Positions 28,918 to 40,007 are shown, counted from the stretch's first letter. The stretch: 64,000 nt of DNA from Pseudomonas sp. UBA6562 (GCF_002434265.1 NZ_DJJS01000008.1:479667-543666); one strand, 5' to 3'. Made by a program: numbers and translations. Notes: generated by a model not told the origin, from the letters alone.

Positions 28918-29373
28918 ATGAACGCCGATACCAAAGCGCGCCGAGATGAGTTGCTATTGGACAATCAGGTCTGCTTCGCCCTGCACTCGACCTCGCTGAT
29001 GATGACCAAGGTGTACAAGCCGCTGCTGCACAAGCTCGGCCTGACCTATCCGCAGTACCTGGCCATGCTCGTGCTCTGGGAACAGGACGGGCTGACGGTA
29101 GGCGAGATCAGCCACCGCTTGCTGACCGACCCAGGCTCGTTGACGCCGCTGCTCAAGCGTCTGGAAAGCGAAGGCCTGCTCAAGCGCACCCGCAGCCGCG
29201 ACGACGAACGCGTAGTGATCGTGCAGCTGACCGACAAAGGCCGCACCCTGCGCCGCGACGCTCAATCCATGCCGCAGTCGATTACCGAAGCGAGCGGCCG
29301 CACCGCCGAACGCTTGCAGGCGCTACAGGCCGAACTGGTGGAAATCCGCGCGAGCCTGCAGCAGAAGCTCTAA
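28918..29373 (+). CDS. ohrR: MarR-family regulator of the OhrR type
   Basis: 151 residues. The redox-sensing Cys19 in LDNQVCFAL, the LTYPQYLAMLVLWE helix and the winged-helix segment LTPLLKRLESEGLL with DERVV are those of OhrR, which represses the organic-hydroperoxide resistance gene ohr and is inactivated when its N-terminal Cys is oxidised. No ohr gene is next to it: the permease lies upstream and efp immediately downstream. It may act at a distance or have another target. Confidence 0.88.
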   Translation: MNADTKARRDELLLDNQVCFALHSTSLMMTKVYKPLLHKLGLTYPQYLAMLVLWEQDGLTVGEISHRLLTDPGSLTPLLKRLESEGLLKRTRSRDDERVVIVQLTDKGRTLRRDAQSMPQSITEASGRTAERLQALQAELVEIRASLQQKL

Positions 29374-29387
29374 AGCGCGCCCGTAAA

Positions 29388-29411
29388 AAAACCCGGCCGA
29401 GGCCGGGTTTT
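29388..29411. terminator. bidirectional terminator between ohrR and efp
   Basis: The stem AAAACCCGGCC/GGCCGGGTTTT with a two-base loop lies between convergent stop codons, with A residues on one side and T residues on the other, so it can serve both genes. Confidence 0.85.
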
Positions 29412-29429
29412 CGCGTTGTGCGAACCGCC

Positions 29430-29999
29430 TTACTTCTTGGCGCGGCCTTTGTAGGAACCGTCGCGGGTGTCGATTTCGATCAGTTCGTCGATCTCGATGA
29501 AGTCGGCAACGGACAGCTCGGTGCCGTTGGCCAGCTTGGCAGGCTTCATGACCTTGCCCGAGGTGTCGCCGCGGGCGGAACCTTCGGTGTAGGCCACTTT
29601 ACGCACGATGGTGGTCGGCAGTTCGACCGATACCAGACGGTCTTCGAAGAACACGGCTTCGCAGATGTCTTCCATGCCTTCTTCGATGTAAGGCAGAACG
29701 GCTTCGATGTCCTCGGCGTTCAGCTCGTACATGGTGTAGTCGGTGGTGTCCATGAAGGTGTAGGAGTCGCCGCTGATGAACGACAGGGTCGCTTCTTTGC
29801 GATCCAGGATCACGTCGTCCAGCTTGTCGTCGGCACCGTAGACGGTTTCGGTCTTGTAGCCGGTCAGCAGGTTCTTCAGTTTGGTCTTCATGATCGCGCT
29901 GTTGCGACCCGACTTGGTGAACTCGGCTTTCTGTACCAGCCACGGGTCGTTGTCGATCCGCAGAACGGTGCCGGGTTTCAGTTCTTTACCAGTTTTCAT
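29430..29999 (-). CDS. efp: elongation factor P
   Basis: 189 residues, three beta-barrel domains (about 3-60, 67-125, 130-185). EF-P rescues ribosomes stalled at polyproline. The modified tip residue is Arg32 (TKSGRNSA), not Lys, which marks the version that is rhamnosylated on arginine by EarP; that enzyme is encoded directly upstream in the same direction (48 bases apart). No lysine-modifying epmA or epmB is present here. Confidence 0.98.
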   Translation of the reverse strand: MKTGKELKPGTVLRIDNDPWLVQKAEFTKSGRNSAIMKTKLKNLLTGYKTETVYGADDKLDDVILDRKEATLSFISGDSYTFMDTTDYTMYELNAEDIEAVLPYIEEGMEDICEAVFFEDRLVSVELPTTIVRKVAYTEGSARGDTSGKVMKPAKLANGTELSVADFIEIDELIEIDTRDGSYKGRAKK

Positions 30000-30047
30000 T
30001 ACGTCGTATCCGAATCTGGGGGGATTTATAAAAATCGAGGCGGCGTA

Positions 30048-31181
30048 TCATAGCCAATTTCGATAAAACTGTACTAGCGCTGTGGCAAGGTCTGGCCGAA
30101 CGGCGTGTTCGGCACGCCAGCGTTCGGCGTGTTCGCTCAGTGTTCGCCAGTGAGGCTGTACGGCCTGCCAGGCCTGCGCCATATCCTGATCCATGTTCCA
30201 GGCGCGCCATAACTGACTCAGTGCTGCGCCCGCTTCAGCCGCCAGACCCTGGCAGTAACGCTGCAGGAACGCCTCGAGCTTTTCCCAATGGGCATTTTCC
30301 TCCTGTACATAGATGTGCCACAGCAACAGACCGCCTGCCCATTGCGCCCGCACGAAGGAGTCTTCGCCGCGCACCGCGTTGAACTCGCAGCACCACAGCA
30401 GGCGGTCGTAATCGTCCTGGCTGACGAACGGCAGCACCTGAACGGTCAGGGCGCCGCGCTGACGGGTATCGCCGACGGTCAGTTCCGGCTCGCCTAACCA
30501 GGTCCGTAAATCGGCAAGGATGCGCCCTTCCGACACCAGCACATGGCAAGGCTGCGCGCCTGCGGCCATGGCATCGAACCAAGCGCCGAGCTGCGGATTT
30601 TCATAGGCGAACAACGAGATCAACCGTGCGTCGGCGCCAGGTCGCACGCCCAGGCTTTCGAGAAATCGCTGCCGCACCAGCGGGTCGGCCACGAAGGCCG
30701 CGCGGCGCGCCAGCAACGAGCCTTCGCGCAGCAGCCCGCCGGTGCGCTCGGTGAAGCCTGGAAAAAAGAACCAGCGGCGCAGACCGCCAGCCTGTGGCGA
30801 CATCAAGCCATGGCAGCCGTCGACCCACGCTTCGGCGCTCAAGTACTCCAGATTCAGCCACAGGACAGGCTCGACCGGCATGCGCAAGGCTTCGACGTAG
30901 GCCTCCGGCAGACTGCAACCGAACGCGCCGATGACCACGGCGCCCGGTTCCACCTCGATCCAGGGCGAGCCCCAGTGCAGAACGTGCACGCCTTGCTGCC
31001 ACTGCTGCAGGGCCTGGGAATCGGCCTCGGGGCACAGGCGCACGAAAGCCGACAGGTCGTCGACCCACAGGCGCACGTGCAGATCGTGCTCGTGCGCCAA
31101 CTGCCGGGCCAGGCGCCAGGTCACGCCGATGTCTCCGTAGTTGTCGACGACCGTACAGAAAATGTCCCAGGTGGGCTTCAC
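30048..31181 (-). CDS. earP: EF-P arginine 32 rhamnosyltransferase
   Basis: 377 residues from a GTG with GGAG five bases upstream; this start places Asp13 and Asp17 (FCTVVDNYGDIG) and the RGED motif with Arg271 and Glu273 exactly at the positions known for EarP of P. putida. The enzyme is an inverting GT-B transferase that moves rhamnose from dTDP-rhamnose to Arg32 of EF-P. The longer upstream reading has no ribosome site and is not conserved. Pairing with efp is typical. Confidence 0.96.
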   Translation of the reverse strand: MKPTWDIFCTVVDNYGDIGVTWRLARQLAHEHDLHVRLWVDDLSAFVRLCPEADSQALQQWQQGVHVLHWGSPWIEVEPGAVVIGAFGCSLPEAYVEALRMPVEPVLWLNLEYLSAEAWVDGCHGLMSPQAGGLRRWFFFPGFTERTGGLLREGSLLARRAAFVADPLVRQRFLESLGVRPGADARLISLFAYENPQLGAWFDAMAAGAQPCHVLVSEGRILADLRTWLGEPELTVGDTRQRGALTVQVLPFVSQDDYDRLLWCCEFNAVRGEDSFVRAQWAGGLLLWHIYVQEENAHWEKLEAFLQRYCQGLAAEAGAALSQLWRAWNMDQDMAQAWQAVQPHWRTLSEHAERWRAEHAVRPDLATALVQFYRNWL

Positions 31182-31312
31182 ATCCACTCCATCGAGCGTA
31201 GGAAAACCACGGATTTTGCGGGCAAACCGGCAAGTGCGGAAGCGCGGCACTGAAAATTTCCCAACCCGCATGCGACAATGCCCACTCCTTGCGCCCCGAT
31301 CTGGAGCCCCGC

Positions 31313-31690
31313 ATGTCCCGCAACGCCCCGAGCGCTACCTTTTCCCCCGTGCAGTTGATCCTGTGTCTGGCGTTCGGCCTGTGGCTCGGCGCGCTGGCCA
31401 TTGCCGCGACGGCCTGGCTGGCCTTGCAGCTCTGGCCACAGTCGCTGGCGCCGCTGGTGCAGGCCGTGCAGCCGCCCGCCACTGCGCCCGCGCCGGGGCC
31501 CGTCGATGCGCAGCAGGCGATGTTCGAACGCTACCAACAAAACTTGCAACGCCAGCAAGCCCCGAACGCCCAGGAGCGCGCCGTGGAACTACGCAACCTG
31601 AACGACCCCAAGTGCCAGTTCTGGCTGCAACAGCATCGCACCGCCCCCACCGCCAACAGCCAGGCCCACGTCACGGAATTCTGCAACTAG
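31313..31690 (+). CDS. small membrane-anchored protein of unknown function
   Basis: 125 residues, ATG with GGAG just upstream (31302 region). One hydrophobic helix lies near residues 12-38 (LILCLAFGLWLGALAIAA), followed by a Pro/Ala linker (PPATAPAPGP) and a Gln-rich helical, probably periplasmic or cytoplasmic, tail that contains two Cys. No known motif. It is divergent from earP and two bases ahead of the GreA/GreB-like gene, so it is probably co-transcribed with it. Confidence 0.75.
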   Translation: MSRNAPSATFSPVQLILCLAFGLWLGALAIAATAWLALQLWPQSLAPLVQAVQPPATAPAPGPVDAQQAMFERYQQNLQRQQAPNAQERAVELRNLNDPKCQFWLQQHRTAPTANSQAHVTEFCN

Positions 31691-31692
31691 CC

Positions 31693-32163
31693 ATGCACAA
31701 GCCCACCCTGCTCGCCCAGATCATCGCCGCGCTCGAAGCCGACGCCGAAGTGCTGCGCCTGGCCGCACAAACCGCTTACGAAACGGCCACGGCGGAAGAA
31801 AACGTCGCCGAGAACAAATACGACACCCTGGGCCTGGAAGCCTCGTACCTGGCCACCGGCCAAGCCAGGCGCACCGCAGAAATCCGTCAGGCATTGCTGA
31901 CCTACCGGCAGTTGCAATTGCGCGATTTCGATCCGCAAAAGGGCATACAGGTCAGCCACCTGGTGACGCTGGAAATGCCGGAGGGCGGTCGTCGCCACCT
32001 GTTCCTCGGCCCCGATGCGGCTGGCCTCAAACTGGCTCAGGGTGACGTCCAAGTGACGGTGATCACACCTCGTTCGCCGCTGGGGCAACAATTGCTGGGC
32101 AAGGGCCTCGACGACGAAGTAACGCTGGGTACACAGGCGCTGGTCGTCGTCGAGGTGGCTTGA
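31693..32163 (+). CDS. GreA/GreB-family transcription factor
   Basis: 156 residues. The N-terminal half is a helical hairpin (about 10-85, KYDTLGLEASYLATGQARR) and the C-terminal half has the FKBP-like Gre domain (VTVITPRSPLGQQLLGKGLDDEV). In GreA/GreB the hairpin enters the RNA polymerase secondary channel and its acidic tip aids transcript cleavage; here the tip differs (ENVAENKYD), so cleavage activity is uncertain and an anti-Gre or regulatory role is possible. It follows the small membrane protein after two bases. Confidence 0.8.
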   Translation: MHKPTLLAQIIAALEADAEVLRLAAQTAYETATAEENVAENKYDTLGLEASYLATGQARRTAEIRQALLTYRQLQLRDFDPQKGIQVSHLVTLEMPEGGRRHLFLGPDAAGLKLAQGDVQVTVITPRSPLGQQLLGKGLDDEVTLGTQALVVVEVA

Positions 32164-32225
32164 ATGCTGTCGCATAGCGCCGTACGCCGACAGCCCTCCC
32201 ATTCCCACTCTGCACGAGAACCTAG

Positions 32226-33416
32226 ATGACGACCCCGACGCTCAGCCGCGCCCTGATCCTGCTGATGGCCACCGCCGTCGGCCTGGCCGTGGCCAGCAAC
32301 TATTACGCCCAACCGTTGCTGCACAGCATCGCCGAACAGTTCGGGTTGAGCATGGTGAATGCCGGCAGCATCGTGGTGACGGCCCAGCTCAGCTACGGTG
32401 CGGGCCTGTTGCTATTGGCCCCGTTGGGCGACCTGTTCGAACAACGCAGGTTGATCGTCGGCATGATGCTGATCGCTACGGCTGGCCTGATCGTCAGCGC
32501 CTGTGCGCCGAGCCTGCCGTGGCTGATCGTCGGTACCGCCCTGACCGGGCTGTTTTCCGTGGTGGCGCAGGTGCTGGTGCCGATGGGCGCCGCCTTGAGC
32601 GATCCGGCGCAGCGCGGGCGTACCGTAGGCACATTGATGGGCGGCCTGCTGCTGGGCATCCTGCTGGCCCGCACGGCGGCTGGCTTGAGCGCCGAGCTGG
32701 GCGGCTGGCGCAGCATCTACGTGCTCGCCGCAGTACTGATGGCGGTTACCGCGTTCGCGCTGTACCGCGGCCTGCCGCGCCATCATCAACCTGCCGGGCT
32801 CAGCTACCCTGCACTGATCGGCTCGGTGTTCCGCTTGTTCGTCGAAGAGCCGGTGCTGCGGGTGCGCTCGCTGCTGGGAATGCTGGCGTTCTGCACCTTC
32901 GCGCTGTTCTGGACGCCGCTGGCCTTCCTCCTGGCCCGCGAGCCCTATCACTTCTCCGACGCCGTCATCGGCTTGTTCGGCCTGGCCGGCGCGGCCGGTG
33001 CGCTGGCGGCGAACTGGGCGGGCCGCCTGGCCGATCGCGGTCAAAGCGCGCGAGGCATGGCCGTCGGCTTACTGACCCTGTTGCTGTCGTGGATTCCCCT
33101 GGGCTTCGCCGAAACCTCGCTGATCGCCCTGATCCTCGGCGTGCTGGCACTGGACCTTGCGGTGCAACTGGTGCACGTGTGCAACCAGAATGCGGTGATC
33201 GGCTTGCGCCCAGAAGCCCGTACCCGCCTGAACGCCGGCTACATCACCTGCTATTTCCTCGGCGGCGCGCTGGGCTCGCTGCTGGGCACGCAGTTGTTCC
33301 AATGGCGTGGCTGGGACGCGATCGTCGTAGCCGGCCTGATGGTCGGTGTGTTGGCGCTGTTGGTGTGGTGGTGGGGCGAGCGCTGCGGTGCACACCGCGC
33401 GGTTGAGAAGAAGTGA
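32226..33416 (+). CDS. MFS transporter, drug-exporter-like
   Basis: 396 residues with about twelve hydrophobic helices. The MFS motif A-like loop GDLFEQRRLIVG lies between helices 2 and 3, and motif C-like glycines occur around helix 5 (GGLLLGILLARTAAG). The family exports small molecules by proton antiport; substrate unknown. It may be co-transcribed with the preceding Gre-like gene (62-base gap). Confidence 0.88.
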   Translation: MTTPTLSRALILLMATAVGLAVASNYYAQPLLHSIAEQFGLSMVNAGSIVVTAQLSYGAGLLLLAPLGDLFEQRRLIVGMMLIATAGLIVSACAPSLPWLIVGTALTGLFSVVAQVLVPMGAALSDPAQRGRTVGTLMGGLLLGILLARTAAGLSAELGGWRSIYVLAAVLMAVTAFALYRGLPRHHQPAGLSYPALIGSVFRLFVEEPVLRVRSLLGMLAFCTFALFWTPLAFLLAREPYHFSDAVIGLFGLAGAAGALAANWAGRLADRGQSARGMAVGLLTLLLSWIPLGFAETSLIALILGVLALDLAVQLVHVCNQNAVIGLRPEARTRLNAGYITCYFLGGALGSLLGTQLFQWRGWDAIVVAGLMVGVLALLVWWWGERCGAHRAVEKK

Positions 33417-33471
33417 CGGCACGCACGCAGGGCCTGGGTGAAGTGCAGAGCGGAAAAGGGAGCAGGCCCAA

Positions 33472-33753
33472 TCAGCGGTCGTTATGACCTAGATCGCGCT
33501 CAGGGTCGATCACGTCGCGCAGCCGTTGCTTGAGCACCTTGGCCTCAGGAAAGCCGCCGTCCGCCTTGCGCTCCCACAATTGCGTGCCGTCGCAGGTGAC
33601 GACGAACACGCCACCCGTGCCCGGACACAGCGTGACGCCGCCCAGCTCGTCAGCGAACGTGCTGAGCAGCTCTTGTGCCAACCAAGCTGCGCGCAACAGC
33701 CATTGGCATTGGGTGCAGTAGGTGATGACGATGTCCGGTTTTTTCGACGACAT
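33472..33753 (-). CDS. SelT/SelW/SelH-like thioredoxin-fold protein
   Basis: 93 residues from the ATG at 33753; a TTG six bases upstream is the only other choice. The redox motif CTQC (ITYCTQCQW) is present in place of the Cys-x-x-Sec of vertebrate SelW, and GVFVVTCDG and the GGFPEAKVLKQRLRD helix are family features. Bacterial members are thought to have thiol redox functions; no partner is known. A short stretch, mapped between the MFS gene and the MarR regulator. Confidence 0.87.
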   Translation of the reverse strand: MSSKKPDIVITYCTQCQWLLRAAWLAQELLSTFADELGGVTLCPGTGGVFVVTCDGTQLWERKADGGFPEAKVLKQRLRDVIDPERDLGHNDR

Positions 33754-33817
33754 GGGCAAGACCTCGTTGATAGGGCAACGGCGGACCGTTCAGCCCGCCA
33801 GCAACGGATGGACGCGT

Positions 33818-34255
33818 TCAGGAGCGTTCGAGATTGTCGAGAATCTTGGCATGCACACGCATGCACAGCTCCAGTTCGGCCTCGTCGACACCGCTGAAAA
33901 GCTCGACGCGCAACGCGTTGGCAATGGTTTCGATCTGCTCGATCAAAGGCTTGGCGGGTGGGCACAGCGCGATCTTCTTGGCTCGACGGTCCTCGACCAC
34001 AGCTTGTCGGCGCACCAGCCCCTGGGCTTCCAAGCTGTCGAGCAAACGCGCCAGGGTCGGGCCTTCGACGCCCACGCTCTGGGCCAGCTCGCGCTGGGTG
34101 GGCGCCTCGTCGAAGCGAGCCAGGTGCAACAATACCAGCCAACGCGCCTGCGACAGGTTCAATCCTGCCAGACGCCGATCCAGCTCCGCACGCCAGCCCC
34201 GCGACATCTGTGCCAGCTGCATGCCGAAGCGGTGTTGGTTATCGTTCAGAGGCAT
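33818..34255 (-). CDS. MarR-family transcriptional regulator
   Basis: 145 residues with the winged helix at about 40-110 (LSQARWLVLLHLARFDEAPT, LARLLDSLEAQGLV, DDRRAKK-like DRRAKKIAL). It resembles SlyA-type regulators. The ATG at 34255 is used; a longer frame begins at 34279. No ligand can be inferred. It could control the neighbouring SelW-like gene (65 bases downstream) or recQ. Confidence 0.85.
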   Translation of the reverse strand: MPLNDNQHRFGMQLAQMSRGWRAELDRRLAGLNLSQARWLVLLHLARFDEAPTQRELAQSVGVEGPTLARLLDSLEAQGLVRRQAVVEDRRAKKIALCPPAKPLIEQIETIANALRVELFSGVDEAELELCMRVHAKILDNLERS

Positions 34256-34350
34256 AAAAAAAGGAATTCCATAGAACATTTCGTTAGGGACGCATCATGC
34301 CTTGCCAGCAGGCACGATGCCAATGCGCCAAAGTCGACCATGGCCTGGCG

Positions 34351-36486
<2,136 letters not shown>

Positions 36487-36736
36487 TTGCCACTCCATAA
36501 ATCGTCGTACCGTTCGGCCGATAGGCTGGACGATAATCCCGCCCCGCACACCCGCGAATGCGTAAGCGGCTTTTGCCTGGCAGCCTGAAACGCTGACCCC
36601 GGCATGAAAAACGGCAGATTATACCTCAGCCGACCTGAGGCCAGGGGACGTCGGTGACGGACGTCTTCCTTTGCCTCGCATGTGTTGCAAGGTGCTAGAA
36701 TCGCCCAACGTTTATTTCTTTCAGGTAATTTCTCCA

Positions 36737-37324
36737 ATGTCCCTCGCCGAGCAACTCACCCGCCTGCAGGCCTTTCTCGATGCCGATGAGCTGCACGAGG
36801 AAGCCCTGGACTACGTCGCCGCCCACGGCTTCCTGACCGCCCTGTCGATCAGCACCGAAGACGTGCCAGAGCGCGAATGGATCGATGCCCTATTCGCCGA
36901 GCCGCCGCAGTACGCCAGCGAAGCCCAGCATGTCGAGGTGGAAACCACGCTCGTCGCGCTCAAGAACCACATCGCCCGCGTGCTCGCCAGCGAAGAGGAT
37001 TTCGAGCTGCCCTGCGAGCTCGACCTGGGCGACGACCCGGACGATTCGGAGCTGCGCGGTTGGTGCATCGGCTTCATGGAGGGCGTATTCCTGCGCGAAG
37101 AAGCCTGGTTCGAGAACGCCGAAGAGGAAGTCAGCGAAATGCTCCTGCCGATCATGGTCGGTTCGGGGCTGTTCGACGAACAACCCGAGTTCGCCGATAT
37201 CGCCAGCAACGCCAACCTGCAGGACGACATGATCGTACAGATCCCAGAAGCGCTCACCGCGCTGTTCCTGCTGCTGCACGCGCCCGACGAGAAGCCGGCG
37301 CTGCTCAAGCCTCGCCACCACTGA
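36737..37324 (+). CDS. YecA/YgfB-family (UPF0149) protein
   Basis: 195 residues, very acidic. The UPF0149 pattern is visible: AAHGFLTAL near the start, GWCIGFMEG in the middle and EFADIASNANL near the end. No SEC-C zinc motif is seen at the C-terminus, where related YecA proteins have one. Function of the family is not established. It is followed after seven bases by a small membrane protein. Confidence 0.88.
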   Translation: MSLAEQLTRLQAFLDADELHEEALDYVAAHGFLTALSISTEDVPEREWIDALFAEPPQYASEAQHVEVETTLVALKNHIARVLASEEDFELPCELDLGDDPDDSELRGWCIGFMEGVFLREEAWFENAEEEVSEMLLPIMVGSGLFDEQPEFADIASNANLQDDMIVQIPEALTALFLLLHAPDEKPALLKPRHH

Positions 37325-37331
37325 TCGCACC

Positions 37332-37700
37332 ATGCGTTACCTGTTGCTGGCCCTCGGCTGGCTCAGCGTCGCGCTTGGCGTGGTGGGCATCTTCTTGCCG
37401 GTACTGCCCACCACGCCCTTCCTGCTGCTGGCCGCTGCGTGCTTCGCACGCAGCTCGCCACGCTTCCACCATTGGCTGATTCACCATCGCCACTTGGGCC
37501 CCTGGATTCGCGACTACCTGGGCGGTGAAGGCATTCCGCTGCGCGGCAAGGTCTGGGCCATCGGCCTGATGTGGACCAGCATTCTCGTCTCCTGCTACCT
37601 CGTCCCCTCGTTCTGGGCGCGTGCCTTCATGCTGACCAGCGCGGTGGGCGTCAGCCTCTACATCCTCAAGCAGAAGACCCTGCGCAAACCCGACCTGTAA
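37332..37700 (+). CDS. YbaN-family (DUF454) inner-membrane protein
   Basis: 122 residues with three or four hydrophobic helices and the family segment GVVGIFLPVLPTTPFLLLAA, followed by CFARSSPRFH. Function unknown; DUF454 members often sit near heme or cofactor genes. Seven bases after the UPF0149 gene, so probably one transcript. Confidence 0.9.
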   Translation: MRYLLLALGWLSVALGVVGIFLPVLPTTPFLLLAAACFARSSPRFHHWLIHHRHLGPWIRDYLGGEGIPLRGKVWAIGLMWTSILVSCYLVPSFWARAFMLTSAVGVSLYILKQKTLRKPDL

Positions 37701-37842
37701 ACCGTATCAGTCAGAACGATCGCTGGGTATTTGCAAGTCCGGAACAAGCTTGCTCGACACCCGATCGCACGCTATGAAAGGAAATCTGTCCATCACAGAC
37801 ACTGGCCTGCGCCAGCTCCCTTTTAGCGAACGAGGACCTTCC

Positions 37843-38844
37843 ATGACCCAGAACAACCGCCGTTTCCTGCTGAGCAAGCGCCCCTCTGGCGCCGTCCAGC
37901 GTGACGACTTCACGTTCGAGCAGGCACCTGTCGAAGCGCCAGCCGACGGCCAGATCCAGGTCAAGAACCTCTACCTCTCGCTCGACCCGGCAATGCGCGG
38001 CTGGATGAACGAAGGCAAGTCGTATATTCCGCCCGTCGGCCTGGGCGAGGTGATGCGTGCCCTGGGCGTCGGTGAAGTGATCGCCTCGAAGCATCCGGAC
38101 TACAAGCCCGGCGACCATGTCGGCGGCGCGCTCGGCGTGCAGGACTACTTCACCGGCAAACCCGAAGGCCTGCAAAAGATCGATCCGAGCCTGGCTCCCC
38201 TACCCCGTTACCTGTCCGCCCTGGGCATGACCGGCATGACCGCCTACTTCGCCCTGCTGGAAGTCGGCCAGCCCAAGGCCGGTGACACCGTGGTGATTTC
38301 CGGCGCCGCCGGCGCGGTGGGCAGCATCGCCGGGCAGATCGCCAAAACCAAAGGTTGCCGGGTCGTCGGTATCGCAGGGGGTACGCAGAAGTGCCAGTAC
38401 CTCAAGGACGAACTGGGCTTCGACGGCACCATCGACTACAAAGCCGAGGATGTGCTCGAAGGCCTCAAGCGCGAGTGCCCCAAAGGTGTGGACGTGTACT
38501 TCGACAACGTCGGTGGCGACATCCTCGACGCGGTACTGTCGCGCATCAACTTCAAAGCCCGCATCGTCATCTGCGGCGCCATCAGCCAGTACAACAACAA
38601 GGAGGCGGTCAAAGGCCCGTCCAACTATTTGGCGCTGCTGGTCAACCGTGCGCGCATGGAAGGCTTCATCGTGTTCGACCACATGAAGGACTACGGCAAG
38701 GCTGCCAAGGAAATGGCCGGTTGGCTGGACAGCGGCGAAGTGAAGAGCAAGGAAGACGTGGTCGAGGGTCTGGAGACCTTCCCCGAAACCCTGCTGAAGC
38801 TGTTCAGCGGCGAGAACTTCGGCAAGCTGGTGCTGAAGGTCTGA
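37843..38844 (+). CDS. NADP-dependent oxidoreductase (MDR, CurA/leukotriene-B4 dehydrogenase type)
   Basis: 333 residues, medium-chain dehydrogenase/reductase fold without structural zinc. The nucleotide loop ISGAAGAVGSIAGQIAK, the DPAMRGWMN segment near residue 45-55 and FDNVGGDILDAVLSRI are typical of double-bond reductases such as curcumin reductase. ATG at 37843 with AGGA upstream. The substrate is probably an alpha,beta-unsaturated ketone, which is family knowledge only. Confidence 0.9.
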   Translation: MTQNNRRFLLSKRPSGAVQRDDFTFEQAPVEAPADGQIQVKNLYLSLDPAMRGWMNEGKSYIPPVGLGEVMRALGVGEVIASKHPDYKPGDHVGGALGVQDYFTGKPEGLQKIDPSLAPLPRYLSALGMTGMTAYFALLEVGQPKAGDTVVISGAAGAVGSIAGQIAKTKGCRVVGIAGGTQKCQYLKDELGFDGTIDYKAEDVLEGLKRECPKGVDVYFDNVGGDILDAVLSRINFKARIVICGAISQYNNKEAVKGPSNYLALLVNRARMEGFIVFDHMKDYGKAAKEMAGWLDSGEVKSKEDVVEGLETFPETLLKLFSGENFGKLVLKV

Positions 38845-38873
38845 GGCGCCTGCGCTATCGGTAGCGCTTGGCG

Positions 38874-38909
38874 AAAGGGCCGAACCCTATACAGAGGTTC
38901 GGCCCTTTT
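38874..38909. terminator. bidirectional terminator between oxidoreductase and pyrF
   Basis: The stem AAAGGGCCGAACC/GGTTCGGCCCTTT encloses a nine-base loop and ends in T residues on both strands, between convergent genes. Confidence 0.85.
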
Positions 38910-38931
38910 CGTTCGAGCCGAGCGGCCAGGT

Positions 38932-39633
38932 TCAGCCGCGAATCTCGGCCACCACTTGCGCCAGTGCCTGGGCCGGATCGGCCGCCTGGCTGATCGGTCG
39001 ACCGATCACCAGATAGTCCGACCCCGCTTGCAAGGCCTGACGCGGGGTGAGGATACGGCGCTGATCGTCCTGGGCACTGCCGGCCGGACGAATGCCCGGC
39101 GTGACCAATTGCAGCGACGGGTGCGCCGCCTTCAGCGCCGTCGCTTCCAGCGCCGAACACACCAGGCCGTCCATACCGGCCTTTTCCGCCAACGCCGCCA
39201 AACGCAGCACCTGCGCCTGCGGCTCGACGTCCAGGCCGATGCCGGCGAGGTCTTCCTGCTCCATGCTGGTCAGCACCGTCACACCGATCAGCAGGGGCTG
39301 CGCACCGCTACGTGCAGCCAGCACCTCACGGCACGCCGACATCATGCGCAGGCCGCCGGAGCAATGCACGTTGACCATCCACACGCCCATTTCCGCGGCG
39401 GCCTTCACCGCCATGGCCGTAGTGTTGGGGATGTCGTGGAATTTGAGGTCCAGGAACACTTCGAAGCCCTTGGCACAGAGCGTCTCGACGATGCCCGACG
39501 CGCTGCTGGTGAACAGTTCCTTGCCTACCTTCACCCGGCACAGCGCCGGATCGAGCTGGTCGGCCAGTTTCAGGGCGGCTTCACGGGTGGGGAAATCCAG
39601 GGCGACGATCAGGGGCGTCTGGCAGGCGGACAT
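38932..39633 (-). CDS. pyrF: orotidine 5'-phosphate decarboxylase
   Basis: 233 residues, the normal length. Active-site Asp62, Lys64 and Asp67 are in LDLKFHDIPNT; VALDFP and GRPISQA are also conserved. It makes UMP in pyrimidine synthesis. The ATG at 39633 is the usual start; upstream 12 codons are not conserved. It stands alone facing the DUF2897 gene. Confidence 0.96.
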   Translation of the reverse strand: MSACQTPLIVALDFPTREAALKLADQLDPALCRVKVGKELFTSSASGIVETLCAKGFEVFLDLKFHDIPNTTAMAVKAAAEMGVWMVNVHCSGGLRMMSACREVLAARSGAQPLLIGVTVLTSMEQEDLAGIGLDVEPQAQVLRLAALAEKAGMDGLVCSALEATALKAAHPSLQLVTPGIRPAGSAQDDQRRILTPRQALQAGSDYLVIGRPISQAADPAQALAQVVAEIRG

Positions 39634-39813
39634 GGTCAGGTCTCTTGGCAAGTCGAAAACGGCGCGCATTGTAAACGAAGTGGCCGCCGCCGGGGGCGCC
39701 GTGAATCGGCCGGCGCCGCGATCCGCTCCTGGCCCGCGCTAGGGAACCATTGTTGCGCGCACCTGCTCCACATGGCATATGAGCGACACCCACCCTGTTG
39801 CAGGAGAATGACA

Positions 39814-39981
39814 ATGCCCTGGTATGCCTGGTTGATCCTTGTCGTCGCCATCGGCTCGATCGTCGGCGGCCTGATGATGCTGCGCGACACCGCCAAAAAG
39901 GTGCCTTTGAGCGAGGAGCAGTTGAAGAAAGTACATGAGCGCAATGCGGCGGCCGATGCGCAGGACGCGCGTGATCGCTGA
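39814..39981 (+). CDS. small DUF2897-type membrane protein
   Basis: 55 residues. A single N-terminal hydrophobic helix (MPWYAWLILVVAIGSIVGGL) is followed by a charged tail with VPLSEEQLKKVHER. The second of two ATGs is chosen because CAGGAG is eight bases upstream of it but only one base from the first. Function unknown. Confidence 0.83.
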   Translation: MPWYAWLILVVAIGSIVGGLMMLRDTAKKVPLSEEQLKKVHERNAAADAQDARDR

Positions 39982-40007
39982 CCCCTGCTGTCCTGGCTTC
40001 GAACCAG

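Noticed and set aside
31141..32163. A single 340-codon gene covering the Gre-like protein
   Set aside because: The first 184 codons overlap another frame with a better start and ribosome site (31313); the Gre homology begins at the ATG at 31693.
33472..33753. Selenoprotein with in-frame TGA
   Set aside because: The redox motif is CTQC with two ordinary Cys codons; no internal TGA or SECIS element is needed.
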